Shown here piece after piece: positions 1 to 11,203 of a DNA stretch of 64,000 bases; position 1 is the stretch's first letter, and every line of letters begins with the position of its first letter. The notes under the pieces are model-generated. The model was given only the letters and a program-made list of their open reading frames with translations. It did no database searches and was not told where the DNA came from. Source of the stretch: Datisca glomerata. Taxonomy: Eukaryota; Streptophyta; Magnoliopsida; Cucurbitales; Datiscaceae. The position numbers were made by a program, and so were the translations under genes. The DNA is taken from the NCBI GenBank assembly GCA_003255025.1, contig QANY01003844.1, forward strand, positions 62,001 to 126,000, in the 5' to 3' direction.

Positions 1-290
1 GGCACATAGAACACAATGAGAGTTCTACCACTCGTCGTGTTTAGCACATAGAACATGACGGGAGTTCTACCACCCGTCGTGTTTGACAGATGGAACACGA
101 CGGGAGTTCTACCACCCGTCGTGTCTGGAAAATAGAACACGACGGGAGTTCTACCACCCGTCGTGTTTGGACATAGAACACGATGGGAGTTCTACCACCC
201 GTCATTTTTGGCACATACAACACGCAGGAGCTCAACCATCCGTCATTTTTGGCACATACAAAGCGACGGTTCATAGATTGCCCGCCATAT
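1..290. repeat. ~42-bp palindromic tandem repeat array
   Basis: About six and a half degenerate copies of a ~42-bp unit run from the window edge. The core of each is an imperfect palindrome, ACACGACGGG then about 10 bases then CCCGTCGTGT, so each copy can fold into a 10-bp stem. Copies decay rightwards, where CGTCGTGT becomes CGTCATTT. Short open frames across this stretch are by-products of the repeat and are not called as genes. Confidence 0.85.
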
Positions 291-463
291 TATTCATTAA
301 TTTAGTACAAAATGACGGGGTCACTATACCCCGTCATCTTAGTTACGACGGCTTCAAAGCTCTGTCATTTTCGTGTTTCATATTGTATAAAATGACGGGG
401 TCTTAATGCCCCATCATGTCTCTTTTTTAACGCACATCCTCGAAAAGTAAAATCATAGTAGTG
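1..463. mobile_element. probable terminal region of a CACTA (EnSpm) transposon
   Basis: The palindromic array is followed by two further hairpins built on AAATGACGGGGT / CCCCGTCAT (about 308-345 and 390-418). The block ends at 459-463 with TAGTG, which read on the minus strand is CACTACTATGATTTTAC. Subterminal arrays of short inverted repeats ending in CACTA are typical of plant EnSpm elements. The other terminus and any transposase lie outside the window, so this is an inference from one end. Confidence 0.5.
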
Positions 464-741
464 CGAATCATTCTTGAACAGTTCTTGGAACTCGATCATT
501 CATAAAGAGTTCAAAGAATTGGGCAAGACATATTCTGAAGGTATAAACTCTTGTGTATGAAATTAATATATGAATTGATTGAACTAGCAAAAATGTTTTT
601 CAAAGACAATTTTTGTTGCTAACAATCCGATAATCGAGCATGACGTTTTCGTTACAACCACCAGTACTGGGTTTGCAAAACCAATATTAACACCACTGAG
701 AGCAATTGCCTGATGGTATCATGTTGATGACATATGTGTCG
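464..741. other. no gene or repeat recognised
   Basis: Unique-looking AT-rich sequence between the CACTA-like end and the copia remnant. I see no conserved coding motif, terminal repeat or RNA gene. Confidence 0.6.
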
Positions 742-1965
742 TTATTTACTATTATATACAAACACCTGTCCTCTAGCCATTGTCGTTTTGATTATACAGT
801 GTATACATATAGCCGGCCATGGTGGAAAGAGATATGCACATTTTCTTATAAGATTTCCATGGCACCACAGCTCTCCCAAGAGTGAACACGGATCCACTTG
901 TTGACTTAAACTCATCTTCGTCATATATCTAATTTGTATCATTATATCCATGTAAAACAGGTGGATATGTTCCATAATGTAATGCATACTATTTGTTTCT
1001 CTTAAGATCACCAAGTATCATAAGTAATGCATTCCAATGTTCAACTCATAGGATACCGCTATACTTAGTCAATTTACTAACTGAGTGAGTTACATCAAGT
1101 CTTGTGGAGTTCATTAGTTACATCAAACTCCCATTTCATTTATTCTTATGTAAAATAAGATAACGAGGGTATGTCTTGTTTGTCTCTTTGATACCATGAC
1201 TCTTGAATATTTTGACTACTTTTATTGATACATAATGTGATTGAGATATTGCCAATCCCTCTGGTGTCTCGAGATTCTAATTCCAAAAATTTCACCAGCA
1301 ACACACCTTTCATGTTCAGATTTGTCATGAGCATTTTCTTAATAGAGTTAATGAAAACTATATTTGTTCTAAATAGTAGCATATGATCCATGTAGATACA
1401 AACAATTGCACATGTATCTCCAACTCTCTTAGAATAAATATTTGCCACATTCATTAATGGGGAAACCATCTTCTATCATTACCTTGTCATATTTCTCCAT
1501 GCCATTGCTTTTGTACTTCTTTAAGCCCATAAAATGATTTGAAAATTTTATAGTGTTCTAGGCCCTTGACTATATCTTCTCATTAAAAATTTATCATTCA
1601 AGAAGTAATCCTTATATCCAACTGATGTATCTGTGAATGATGCTATTGCAATCAACATCCTAAAAAATGTTATTCTTGTCATTGGTGAATAAGTGACAAA
1701 ATAGTCATGTCCTTTTTGTTTAAAACCCTTGGCGACAAGCATAGATATGTACTCATCTATCGAGCCATGAGGGTTTGATTTCCTTTTGAAAAACTATTTG
1801 GAGCGCCTATTGATTTACTTCCGGGTTGCAAGTTTACCAATCGCCACATAAGATTGGCCCATAATGGATTCAATCTCATTGTTAATAGCTTCTTTCTATA
1901 ATAGAGCTTCTTGGCTAGACCTAGCCTTTTTGTATGGTTGAGGCTCACTCTCTAACATGTAAGAT
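742..1965 (-). mobile_element. Ty1/copia RT and RNase H remnant
   Basis: On the minus strand the sequence reads through decayed copia polymerase. Near 1950-1790 is the stretch before the RT domain with PGSKSIG, normally followed by CKW. At 1742-1600 is LVAKGFKQKGHDYFVTYSP, a copia RVT_2 hallmark. At 1410-1380 is CIYMDHMLL, where YVDDML is expected, so both catalytic Asp are altered. The region then runs into a RNase H piece (about 1000-780) that still reads VFTLGRAVVPWKS and STMAG across frames. Frameshifts and stops separate these blocks. No LTR, PBS or polypurine tract was found, so this is an isolated internal fragment. Confidence 0.8.
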
Positions 1966-2800
1966 ATAAAATTTGGACCATAGAACATCGAAACTTTCGC
2001 TATTTTGCTCCTTAATTAGTTCAAGTTCTACATCTTTTATTGTCATGTCTTGTTTCTTTTCTCTAAAGCAGTTTCATGTGTTTTTTCAGAGAGCTTTCAG
2101 GATATTCTTTCTTATTAGGAAAAGATCTTTGAAGAATACAGCCTCTCTCGTGACTCGATGAAAGATTATGTATGCCACTTATTTCAGATTTATATACCAA
2201 AATTCTGTATGCAATACCATTAATTGTGTAGCCAATAAAACTTTAGTCAATAGTCTTTGGTCCCAACTTAATCTTTTCGGGAGGGGTCCCTCTTCGATGC
2301 CGGAAAAATTATTCCTGGCATTGACGCTGGGATTTTTCCTGACTTTTAGATCAGGCAAGAAAACTCCCAGCCGTTGGATCAAAAAATTGAGATTCACCTG
2401 TTGAACAAATTGCAAGTCTTCAAAAGCTTACGAATGAAGCTTTCTCCTTCCTTCCTAAATCATATTTTCCTTCGAGCTTCTCTTTCGACTTCAACCCAAG
2501 ACCTAGACAATCTCAGTCAGCTTCTCCTCCCGCGAACAACCATAATCTAGGCCATGCGAGGATCAATTTCTCCTTCGACCAAAACCTAGAGCACGCGAAC
2601 TCATAAATCCCATAAGCTTCCCATTCTCCTTCCACTTCAACCCAAAAGCTAGGGCGCTCTCTCTCTCTCGTTGTTGTGCGTCGTCGTGTTCCACGTGAAG
2701 CTCCCATTGAAGTTGCATGAAGCTCGCGTAACTCCCCATGAAAATAGGTGAGCTCGGTCCTAAGTTCATGATTTGATTGTAGATCTGGAATTTTCTATGA
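1966..2800. other. unassigned stretch without a recognised gene
   Basis: No conserved protein motif was recognised in any frame. Around 2285-2375 there is a GC-richer patch with short self-complementary words such as GGAAAAATTATTCC. 2440-2700 is rich in CTTC and CTCT tracts, like a plant 5' leader or transposon subterminal region. Open frames here are short and have low-complexity composition. Confidence 0.5.
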
Positions 2801-3640
2801 TTTTACTTAAATATTTTCTCTGAGTTCTCGATATTTTTCCATAATTGGTTTGGATTTTCTTTTGGATTCTGTTTCAAATTGAAATTTTGATAAGTGTGCA
2901 AAAATGACAAGAGTTGAAATGTTCCAACTCCCTCGTCGTGGTGATGGCTTCCAATGTGGCTAAGTGTGCAAAAATAACTAAGTGTTTCATAACAACTACA
3001 TGAAAATGACAAGAATAAAAAAATATATGTGAAAATGATCAAGTGTGTGAATATAGTTAAGTTCATGAAAATGACCAAGTATATGAAAATGACCAAGTAT
3101 ATGAAAATGACCAAGTATATGAAAATGACCAAGTATATGCTTATAAATTAAAACATAAATAGGTTATTTACCAAAATATTTCTCATGTAAAATTAATAAT
3201 TCTTGGAGGGTTTCACCATAATTGAGTATTTTGGTGTTCACTAATTTCATAGTAGAGTACAAAAAGAATCTTGAAGGGTTCACCAAAATATTTCACGTGA
3301 AAAATTAATCATTCTTGGATGAGTTCACCAAAATATTTCACGTACAACAAATGTTTGAGGTGTTCACCAAAATTTAAAAATTGATTTTCTTCGAGGTGTT
3401 CTAATAATTCTTGGAAGGGTTCACCAAAATACACTTAGTCATTTTCACACACTTAGTGTGTTAAATGATTAAGTTACAAAAGGGGCTAAGTTGAAAATGG
3501 CTAAGTATTTGAAAAAGACTAAGTGTGTGAAAATAAGTAAATTTGTGAAAATGACTAAGTTTTAAAAATGACTATGTGTAAGAAAATTGTTAAGTGTGTA
3601 AAATGTCCAAGTGTGGAATATAGCTAAGTGTGTATGAAAA
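2800..3640. repeat. degenerate short tandem repeats with perfect 18-bp core
   Basis: Degenerate copies of a phrase close to AAGTGTGTGAAAATGACT run through the region. A perfect core of four 18-bp copies of ATGAAAATGACCAAGTAT lies at 3065-3136. A second interleaved motif, TTCACCAAAATATTTCACGT, recurs at about 3170-3430 and returns at 5215-5330, which links the two blocks as parts of one mosaic. Short frames such as the poly-IYLVIF reading on the minus strand are repeat artefacts. Confidence 0.8.
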
Positions 3641-4130
3641 TTGTTAAGAATCAAACGCCACAATGGGGACCTAAACGTCATCACTACATGGGAGTTGACA
3701 TTCAAGACTGGCGTTTGGTTAAGGCTGGCGATTCACTTACTATGACTGGCGTTTGGGGCCTACTGGCAGTGTTTGGGCCCCAAATTCCATGGTAACAGGC
3801 GTTTGGCTCCTGTTCTAGTGACACAGGCCAAACGTCTGTGTGTCTAGCGTTTGAGGCCCAAACGCCACCAGCAGGCCCCAAACGCCAGTCTTGCTTGGCG
3901 ATTGCCTACCACGACTCTCGTTTGGGGGCTTGCTAGTGGCGTTTGGCTCGTGTCCCAGTGACATGGAACAAATGCCTATGTGTCTGGTGTTTGGGGTCCA
4001 AACGCCACCAGCATGCCCCAAATGCCAGTCATGGCTAGCGAATCACCCACCATGACTGGCGTTTGGGGCCTGTTGGTCACGTTTGGGACCCAAACGTCAG
4101 ACACACAGGCGTTTGGTCTCAATACTCCCT
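3640..4130. repeat. palindromic GGCGTTTGG repeat array
   Basis: At least fifteen copies of GGCGTTTGG or its complement CCAAACGCC occur in both orientations. They alternate with TGGCGATT and GTGACACAGG phrases and can form nested hairpins. The block is clearly GC-richer than its surroundings. Comparable GGCGTT/AACGCC arrays are known from untranslated parts of plant Tat-lineage retrotransposons, so a retrotransposon origin is likely but not shown here. Confidence 0.75.
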
Positions 4131-4850
4131 ATTGAATTGTGGCACGCGTAGGTCAACTTTCGAAGGGCATAACTTTTTACTCGAGTGGAACCACATGACC
4201 CATAAGATATCAAATCGAAGCTTATTCAAAGACCTACAAGCACGACAGAGTTTACGCATCATAACCCAGTTTCGGATCCAAAAGGAATTTTTTAAGTACT
4301 TTCAAAGGCCCGGAAGCTGTTTCGGTCTTAGTTTTGGGCTTTTTTGTAATTCCTATCTCTTTTAATTTTTAGGGTTTTTTTTTCTTTTAAATTAAAATGT
4401 AAATAGGTTGTTTTTCAAATTTTATGGGGTTAGAATATATAAAGTTAAAGGTTAAAATTTCAAATTTTAATATTCAATTATAAACTTTTAGCGGATATGT
4501 TCGATTTATAGATAGAATCTGACATTGAGGGTTATACGTGTTCGTCAAATCGATAAATAAGATTTACTGGCCATCATAACATCATGACCTATAATTATAT
4601 ATGGTGAAAACATGTCTCACTCGATACTTATCACAAAAGCACAACAACATTCTCAATGACAAGTCGTAACAAGTTTATGAATAAATGTTCAACTGTATCA
4701 AGAATCATTAATTAATCCAATCTAATTTGACATAATAAGTTAGTATCGTGAATGTTTTCCTTGAAATAATGATTTTTTTCTATTTTTATCGATGATTTTT
4801 CCGGTGTACGATAAATAATTAAAAAATCAATTTTAAGGAAAATTGTAAAG
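4131..4850. other. unique sequence flanking the palindromic array
   Basis: Begins with a moderately GC-rich stretch (4131-4330; GAAGGGCATAACTTTTTACT and following) that resembles sequence next to GGCGTT arrays in plant gypsy elements. It then becomes AT-rich with no open frame of note. I see no coding motif. A shared origin with the arrays on either side is inferred. Confidence 0.4.
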
Positions 4851-5046
4851 AATGGCGATTAGGAGCAAAAAGTGGCGATTGGGAGTAAAAATGGCGATCA
4901 CCTATTTGTACATGGTGTTTGGGACTGAAACATGCGATTGGAGGCATAAAACTAGCGTTTGGCTTGGACGATGCGATTAGCATCTTCTAGATGGTGTTTA
5001 GGGGCTAAAGATAGGCGATTCGCCTATTAGGCATGGCGATTAGGTT
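4850..5046. repeat. GGCGATT / GCGTTTGG repeat block
   Basis: Eight or more copies of TGGCGATTAGG-like words are mixed with GTGTTTGGGAC and GCGTTTGGCTT. It repeats the vocabulary of the 3640-4130 array in one orientation and decayed form. It passes directly into the TACGTATTTGGTGAACC repeats. Confidence 0.7.
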
Positions 5047-6125
5047 GTACGTATTTGGTGAACCCCTCCCAAAAATTATTATTTCGTACGTATTTGGTGA
5101 ACTCAAGTACATAATTTGTAAATCACATTACGTATTTGATTAACCCCTTGAAGAATTATTAATTTGTACGTATTTAGTGAACCCCGTAATGGGGTACAAA
5201 GGAAATCTTGAGGGGTTTACCAAAAAATTTCACGTACACAATTAATAATTCTTGGAGAGGTTCACCAAAAAATTTCACATACAAAATCAATCATTTTTTG
5301 AGGGGTTCATCAAAATAATTCACGTACAAAATCAATCATTCTTCGAGTTGTTCTTTTAAAATGTTGTGGAGAAAGATTATTTTATTTGATACTTGTTGTA
5401 AAATGACAAACATAATCAAGAATTCTTAACCATCATAAAAATGTCCTAAAAATATTGTATTGATGCAAAATCACCGAAAATACAACGAAACTGCCAAAAA
5501 AGGGGAAAATTCCTGGAACCCCCAAAACCATCGGTGTTGGCCCTAAAACCGCCGGTATTGGCCCCAAAACCGCCAGTATTGACCCCAAAACTGTAGGTAT
5601 TGGGCACTAAAACCACATGTATTGGGCACCAAAACTGCAGGTATTGGGCACCAAAACTGCAGGTATTGGGCACGAAAACCGTCGGTATTGGTTAGAAAAA
5701 TCGTCGGGATAGATTGGTGAACCATAATACGTAATTGGTGAACCACTCCAAAAATTATTCTTTTACGTATGTGGTGAACCCCACTACGTAATTAATGAAC
5801 CCAACTACGTAATTGGTGAACCCTAGTACGTAATTGGTGAGCCCTTCCAAGAATTATTATTTTATACGTATTTGGTGAACCCCACTACGTAATTTGTGAA
5901 CACCACTACGTAATTTGTGAATTCCAGTACGTAATTGGTGAACTCCTCCAAGAATTATTCTTTTGTACGTATTTGGTGAACCCCACTACGTAATTGGTGA
6001 ACCCCTCTAAAAATTATTCTTTTGTATGTATTTGGTGAACTCCACCACGTGATTGATGAACCACAGTACGTAATTGGTAAACTTTACTACGTATTTAGTG
6101 AACCCCAATACGTATTTGGTGAATC
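5046..6125. repeat. TACGTA-TTGGTGAACCCC degenerate tandem array
   Basis: More than twenty copies of TACGTAATTGGTGAACCCC or its TACGTATTTGGTGAAC variant occur, often followed by AAGAATTATTATTTTG. The palindromic core TACGTA is kept in most copies. A separate array (about 5525-5705) interrupts it. Confidence 0.8.
5525..5705. repeat. ~25-bp tandem repeat
   Basis: About seven copies of a ~25-bp unit close to AAAACTGCAGGTATTGGGCA. Adjacent copies at 5630-5680 are nearly identical and the outer ones diverge (CCGCCGGTATTGG). The apparent protein with NTGGFGANTGGF repeats on the minus strand is a translation of this array, not a gene. Confidence 0.85.
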
Positions 6126-6189
6126 CAAAAAAAAAAATTAAAATAAAAACTAAAACCTGCTACCTGCTAGATTTTGTGTGGCCTAAATT

Positions 6190-7280
6190 ACTCTAAATAC
6201 AATCTAAAAACCATAATAACTGTATCATATAAAACTTTCCTTTTGGGAGATGGTACAACAACTTTTGCCAATCACCTCCACACCTGGAGGAATTCATAGG
6301 AGGGCTTTCTTCTCTTCCATGATTCATAGGGAACGACGCCAATTTTCTTTTGGGGTATTATGTTAAGAATATAATTAACTGTTAATAAGCCCCCCTTGAA
6401 GTTTTGTGGTAATCCAAAACTTATAAGCATGGCATTCATCATGTCCAAGTTCTATTTTTTTTCTTTTCAACAACTCAAATTTTTATGTGTATAAGTTGCA
6501 GTAATTTGGTATATTATACCAAATTTTGCACATAGCTCATAGAAATTAGATGGCTCAAATTGCCCCTTCATCAGATCTTAACACTTTGATTATTTTATTA
6601 AGTTGCTGTTCTACCTCATTTTTGTAAGCGGCAAACATATTTAATGCTTCATATTTACTGCTCATTAGGTATACATAGCAAAGCCGAGTACAATAATCGA
6701 TAAAAGTAATAAAATAATTTTTACCGCCTCACATTTGTACAATTTTGAATCCCAACTACCGTTATGTATTAAACCTAATGGCTATCCCCTTCAATTGATT
6801 GGAATGGTTTCTTTATAAACTTGGCTTCTACATAAGTTTCACCTTAATGACTTTTATCAATATCAAATCTAGGAATAAAACCTAGTGCCTACTAATTTAT
6901 TGCACCATAACTATCATGTCATAATCTACCATGTCATAAAGAAGAAGTCTCAAGCTTGCAGAAGAATTATTCTTCTTATTATTCACTGTGTTAGTAGGGT
7001 ACATAAACTTAGTATTACTGTGTATTACATCAACATGTGCTTTAAAAACACCATCATAATGTAACTCTTACCAACATACATTCCCCCTTAGAAAGTACAA
7101 ATCCGTCCGGCTCAAAGACCATTTTGAACCCTTCTAAGAATGGACCCAGAAATGAGATTTTTATGAATCTCTAGAACATGCAAGTTAGACTTGCTTTCCA
7201 CAAGTTAACTTCAAAGTGGCCCATATACGCATTTTCCTCATGTTCAAACATTTTATTATGTAAATAGGCCTTGCTCGGCA
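6190..7280 (-). mobile_element. Ty1/copia GAG-pre-integrase and integrase remnant
   Basis: Minus-strand reading passes from a post-protease stretch (about 7270-7080; FKMVFEPDGFVLSKGN) through a damaged GAG-pre-integrase zone (about 6950-6880) to the integrase core. The core still shows YFITFIDDYSRLCYVYLMS (about 6720-6665), EVEQQLNKIIKVLRSDEG (about 6625-6560) and, further on, LTVNYILNIIPQKKIGVV followed by PYESWKRRKPSYEFLQVW (about 6390-6285). Frameshifts and stops break it and the first catalytic Asp region is rearranged. No LTR was found next to it. Its distance and motif spelling differ from the RT/RNase H piece at 742-1965, so the two need not be one element. Confidence 0.85.
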
Positions 7281-7515
7281 TAGATATATTGAGTAAATCC
7301 TGTGTTAAAAGAATTAAAGATGTAAAAAATATTCATAATATTAGATACCGACGAGTATTTGACATAATGAGTGAGTTAGGATATTTATAAATGAGAATAG
7401 GTTTAATTGGGCGGGTAAAAGTTTTATAGATCATATATGGGTAGAATATGAGCAGTACAAAATTACCTATTGGGTACCCATAGCCATATGCAATTTTCAT
7501 ATTTTCAGCACCTTT
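7281..7515. other. no gene recognised
   Basis: AT-rich spacer after the copia fragment, without motif or terminal repeat. Confidence 0.5.
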
Positions 7516-7745
7516 CATATGAGCTCAGATTTTCAGTTATCTTTGATTATTCTTATATATGCCAACCCCCCGACTGAGATCAACACCTTTCGTTTTCAAT
7601 TTCCGATTTTCAAAATTTCATTGATCCTTCGAATGAGCTCAGATTATTATTTTCGATAATCTTTGTTTATTCCTATATATGCCAACCCCATGACCAAGAC
7701 TAGACCAACTCTTGATTTTCAGATTTTATGTACTTCTGGGTGTGT
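7516..7745. repeat. two-copy ~114-bp tandem duplication
   Basis: GAGCTCAGATT occurs at 7521 and 7635. Each copy is followed by TTTATTCYTATATATGCCAACCCC-type sequence and then by GATTTTCAGATTTT-type sequence. The two halves are clearly related but diverged. The shared TATATATGCC element may be a promoter TATA, though nothing transcribed is recognised downstream. Confidence 0.65.
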
Positions 7746-9442
7746 GATGTTTTTAGAATACTTGAAATAGATTTATCATATAATTTGGAATCGATAGTTG
7801 AAACAAAGATTTTTAATGTGAAACGTTGATGTCCATCATATTGTGTGTGAGAGACGACTGATGAAGATGACGAGCTTCATAAGCTTACAAATAAAATGGT
7901 CCTTTGAAAAAAAGTAAAAAAGATGAAGTAAACAAAGTCTGTAGTAGGCTTTACAAAAGCCAAAGAAGGTTTGACAAGTCTGCAGCAAGCACGACTCACG
8001 AGGGGTTTTACGAGTCTACAGCAACAAGGGCGGGGGGTTTCACGAGGTCCACTGCGGGAGGATAAGTGCTGGTCATGTGGTTGACAGAGTGCTTTTACGA
8101 GGTTTTTTGTGTGCTTTCTTGTCGTGGGAGGAGTGTGTTTGACTGAATATGGAAACAATTTTTAGTCAAAATCGAAGCTCTTTCGAAGGGGAAGGGAGGA
8201 GGACAAGGTGGAACCTGAAAAAAGGGAAAGATAATAAGTTTTTAATAGAGAGTATTATTGTCTTTGAAAAATATATAAACAGAAATAGTAGCTAAAGGGG
8301 TGGGATAGTGAGTGTTAATAAACTATATAGAGGGTGTTAGTGTATTTCTCTTATTATGTTTTTATAGGCTGAAATCAATTTGGACTCTTTAGGATCGCGG
8401 TCAAGGATAACCCATTGGAAAGAGCCTCATCAGACCATCGACCACCCCATGCGTCGAGTCTGACCTAGATGGTTGCGGCAGATTTTTGCCAAGTTATCAT
8501 CCTGACCCACCAAGGACTCCCCTCTCTAATTTGAGTCGAAATCATGATCCACAAGATGGGTCTAACCACAGACTTATAGTCTTACCTTGAGGCATAAACT
8601 CATCGTGGTACTCAACACACACACATATATATTCCATCTAATAAAGATCTTACATGAGATATAGATCCATATGATCCTAACAATATGATAGAGCCCCTAT
8701 ATATATCTTGACTTGGGGGCTACTCCCGCAATTAGATGAATACTTAAGAACCTTTAAAGATAAAATGATTCATAAGTGTTCATAATATTAACAGATGGCA
8801 TATCCGCACTGGGATGATCATAAAGATCATTTATGTTATTAGAATCTATGAGATTCATCTAGAGAAAGACTTCTAATCGTTTAGTAGCGGATTAATTACA
8901 ATACACTATTATGTTAGGAATTTAACAAATGATTTACCACGCTTCACTATTATCATAGTCATCTATCGAATCAATTTAATTCATAGAAAAATAATTCACA
9001 AATAGATTAATAAACCATTCACTCGAAAACATAAAAATAAGATACAAGATATAACGTGAAAAATCTTTCAGTGTGAAGGGAAAAGTAATGAGACAAACTC
9101 TGAATAATATCTCTATTATAAAAATAATAGGGTTACAACAAGTTATTCTCTAGATAAAACTAGAGGATTACACAAATCAAAAAATTTTATCTATGTCACC
9201 AATAACGGTGGATGACATCAAAATAAATCTCGTCAAACAAAGAGAATCAAAACCTCAACCATAGAGATAACATAGAAATTACTATTGAAGATGATTGTGA
9301 TGAACTCATGAAGACACCTTCAGATTACCGAGACGATGAAAGTAAAAAGTCTATCGTAATCATGTGTCAAATTTTTCTCTTCGACGTCACCATACTCACA
9401 TTCCTCTCTTGGCGATCAAGGCATTTTTCTATACCTAATTGT
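7746..9442. other. AT-rich intergenic stretch, no gene recognised
   Basis: No conserved coding motif was seen. The 93-codon minus frame at 7877-8158 is Ser/Pro/Arg-rich without a recognisable domain and is not called. 8380-8600 is a GC-richer patch and 9040-9180 reads like a plant LTR R region (AATAATAGGGTTACAAC), but no partner repeat was found to prove an LTR. Confidence 0.45.
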
Positions 9443-9510
9443 GATGTAGGCGGCTAAAGAAACCCCCTTTATATAGAATTCTTCATCTAATATTATACGT
9501 GTAGAAGTTG
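9443..9510. repeat. left half of a duplicated flank (partner at 19432)
   Basis: TATAGAATTCTTCATCTAAT and its context (GGCGGCTAAAGAAACCCCC upstream) recur at about 19432-19500. The partner continues without a break into the sequence that here is found only at 11104-11203, which suggests a ~1.5-kb insertion in this copy. Confidence 0.6.
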
Positions 9511-9999
9511 AAAAAAAAACTTTTAGATAATTCTACTCCTAATTATTTTTTAATTTTTTACCATTATCCATAATATATATTTATTATCTCAATTATTTAT
9601 ATGAATTTTTTTAAACTATTTTATAATTAATATCCTAATTATTCATATGAAAGTTTTTTTAACTATTTTGTTTAAATATCATCTTTAAAGACGTTTTCAC
9701 CTCATTTTTATCTTAAAATCTTAAAAAGATTAGTTATAAGCAAAAATATGTCTCAAATTAACCCAATATTTCTTCCGTTGAGATTTTTTTATTATCATTT
9801 TTATATGTAAATGTTAAAAGTCTAATTATAAGTAACAAAAACCTTAAATTAAACCAATATTTTTTTAGTTAAAATTGTTTTATTGTCATTTTATCGGTAT
9901 ACTAATCTAATGAGCATCAACAATAAAAATGAAAAAAATTCATTGATGGAAGGAATAAAAAATTTTATATCTATAACTGCTTATCTTATTTTATCTTAA
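9511..9999. other. very AT-rich sequence, no gene
   Basis: Long runs of A, T and TTATT words. I see nothing coding. It lies inside the interval that is extra relative to the 19.4-kb copy. Confidence 0.5.
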
Positions 10000-11064
10000 C
10001 TAGTAGAAAAATACATGATTCGCATGTGTTAAACTAATCTAAAATAAATGATGATTTGAAATTAATATTAACTATCTTTAAAACTTATTGTAATCTTTGA
10101 ATACGTTAGATTATTTATAATCTTTAAATTACATTATATTACACTGTTCTTTGAATATTATAGAAAATAATTTTATTCCATCAATTTATCATATTCTTAA
10201 AATAACTATCATATTAAGAAATAGTTAATATATAATGTATTTCTTTAAGTCATTTATATGAGTGTTTATATTCCCAATATCATAACTATTACAACATGTT
10301 TAATTTATAAGTTTCTAATAAAAAATATTATTGATTTAAAAAGAAAAATTCATGGCACAAAATATCTCAAATTTTATCGTGATGGAGATTCATTCTAACT
10401 TTATAATATTATAAAACTTTTTAGTTTTATTACCAATTTAAAAACAAATTGTCATTAAATAGAAATATAATTTCATTATATGTATTAAATGAGAAAAAAG
10501 TGAAATACCCAAGTTGTATCATATTTTAGGAGGCTATAAAGAGTAAAATGGGAAATAAAAAGTTTCTCTTTTTTAAGCCTCTTTTAATATAGTAAAGATA
10601 TATTTAAAAGTGAGTCAAAAATATTTTTGTTAACTTTATCCTCATATTATTATTAAATTTTCTAAATCATCTCTAAACTTAGTATTGAATGACATCATAA
10701 TGATCAAGTTTTTAAGTAACTAATCAACGAACATTGTCTTTTATATCAAGTTAGAAACTTAATTAATCTTTTTACATTACATTACTATAGAAATTACGAT
10801 TAATTTTATCAATGTGACATATAATATGTAACAATGATACATAGTGAATGAAAGAAAAAAATCCATGAAATAAATTTGATAAAAAGAAAAATAGTTTATA
10901 ATTTAAATTGAGTAAAATGCATTAGTTTACATAGTAGATAAATTTCATATACAATTTTTAAATTAATCTCACAATGAAAATGCATATATGAAAGAAAAAA
11001 TAAGCTTATATATGATAATAATATTTATAAGACTTATATTCACGTGCAACGCCTCAAAAACTAG
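10000..11064. mobile_element. interval bounded by two outward Helitron-like 3' termini
   Basis: At the right end, CACGTGCAACGCCTC is followed by AAAAACTAG and a flanking T (CTAG at 11061-11064). This is the usual arrangement of a plant Helitron 3' end: a short GTGCAACGC hairpin zone, then CTRR, then T. At the left end the minus strand reads ACATG-CGAAT-CATGT (a 5-bp stem, 10013-10027), then ATTTTTCTA, then CTAG (10000-10003) and T. The 1.07 kb between is AT-rich and non-coding. Either two Helitrons abut or this is a non-autonomous element with inverted ends. No Rep or helicase motif is present. Confidence 0.4.
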
Positions 11065-11069
11065 TATTG

Positions 11070-11203
11070 TTAGACGGCTAAACCTCTCTCTTTTCTCGAT
11101 TTATTTTTACTTTGGCGACTGTATATTAGAAGAAAACTAAACCCCTTTCACAAAGTCGATTTTACCTAATTTTTCACTCACACACATATGCCATACACCA
11201 AGC
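11070..11203. repeat. right half of the duplicated flank (partner ends near 19612)
   Basis: AAACCCCTTTCACAAAGT and neighbours, with CTTTGGCGRCTGTAT upstream and TCACACACA plus CCATAYACCAA downstream, match 19515-19612 closely. Similarity stops where truncated copia B begins. Confidence 0.65.

Noticed and set aside
1..290. CRISPR-like regular repeats
   Set aside because: Units abut without unique spacers, are themselves palindromic and degenerate, and lie in a plant nuclear repeat context. They are transposon subterminal repeats.
41..406. Open frames of 77 and 107 codons on both strands
   Set aside because: Both are read-through of the 42-bp repeat (RRVVELPSC / RREFYHPSCL periodicity), not genes.
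5446..5746. Repetitive Phe/Gly/Asn-rich small proteins
   Set aside because: They are translations of the 25-bp tandem array in two frames.
7877..8158. 93-codon minus-strand frame
   Set aside because: Ser/Arg/Pro-rich, no domain, no splice or promoter context; composition-driven.
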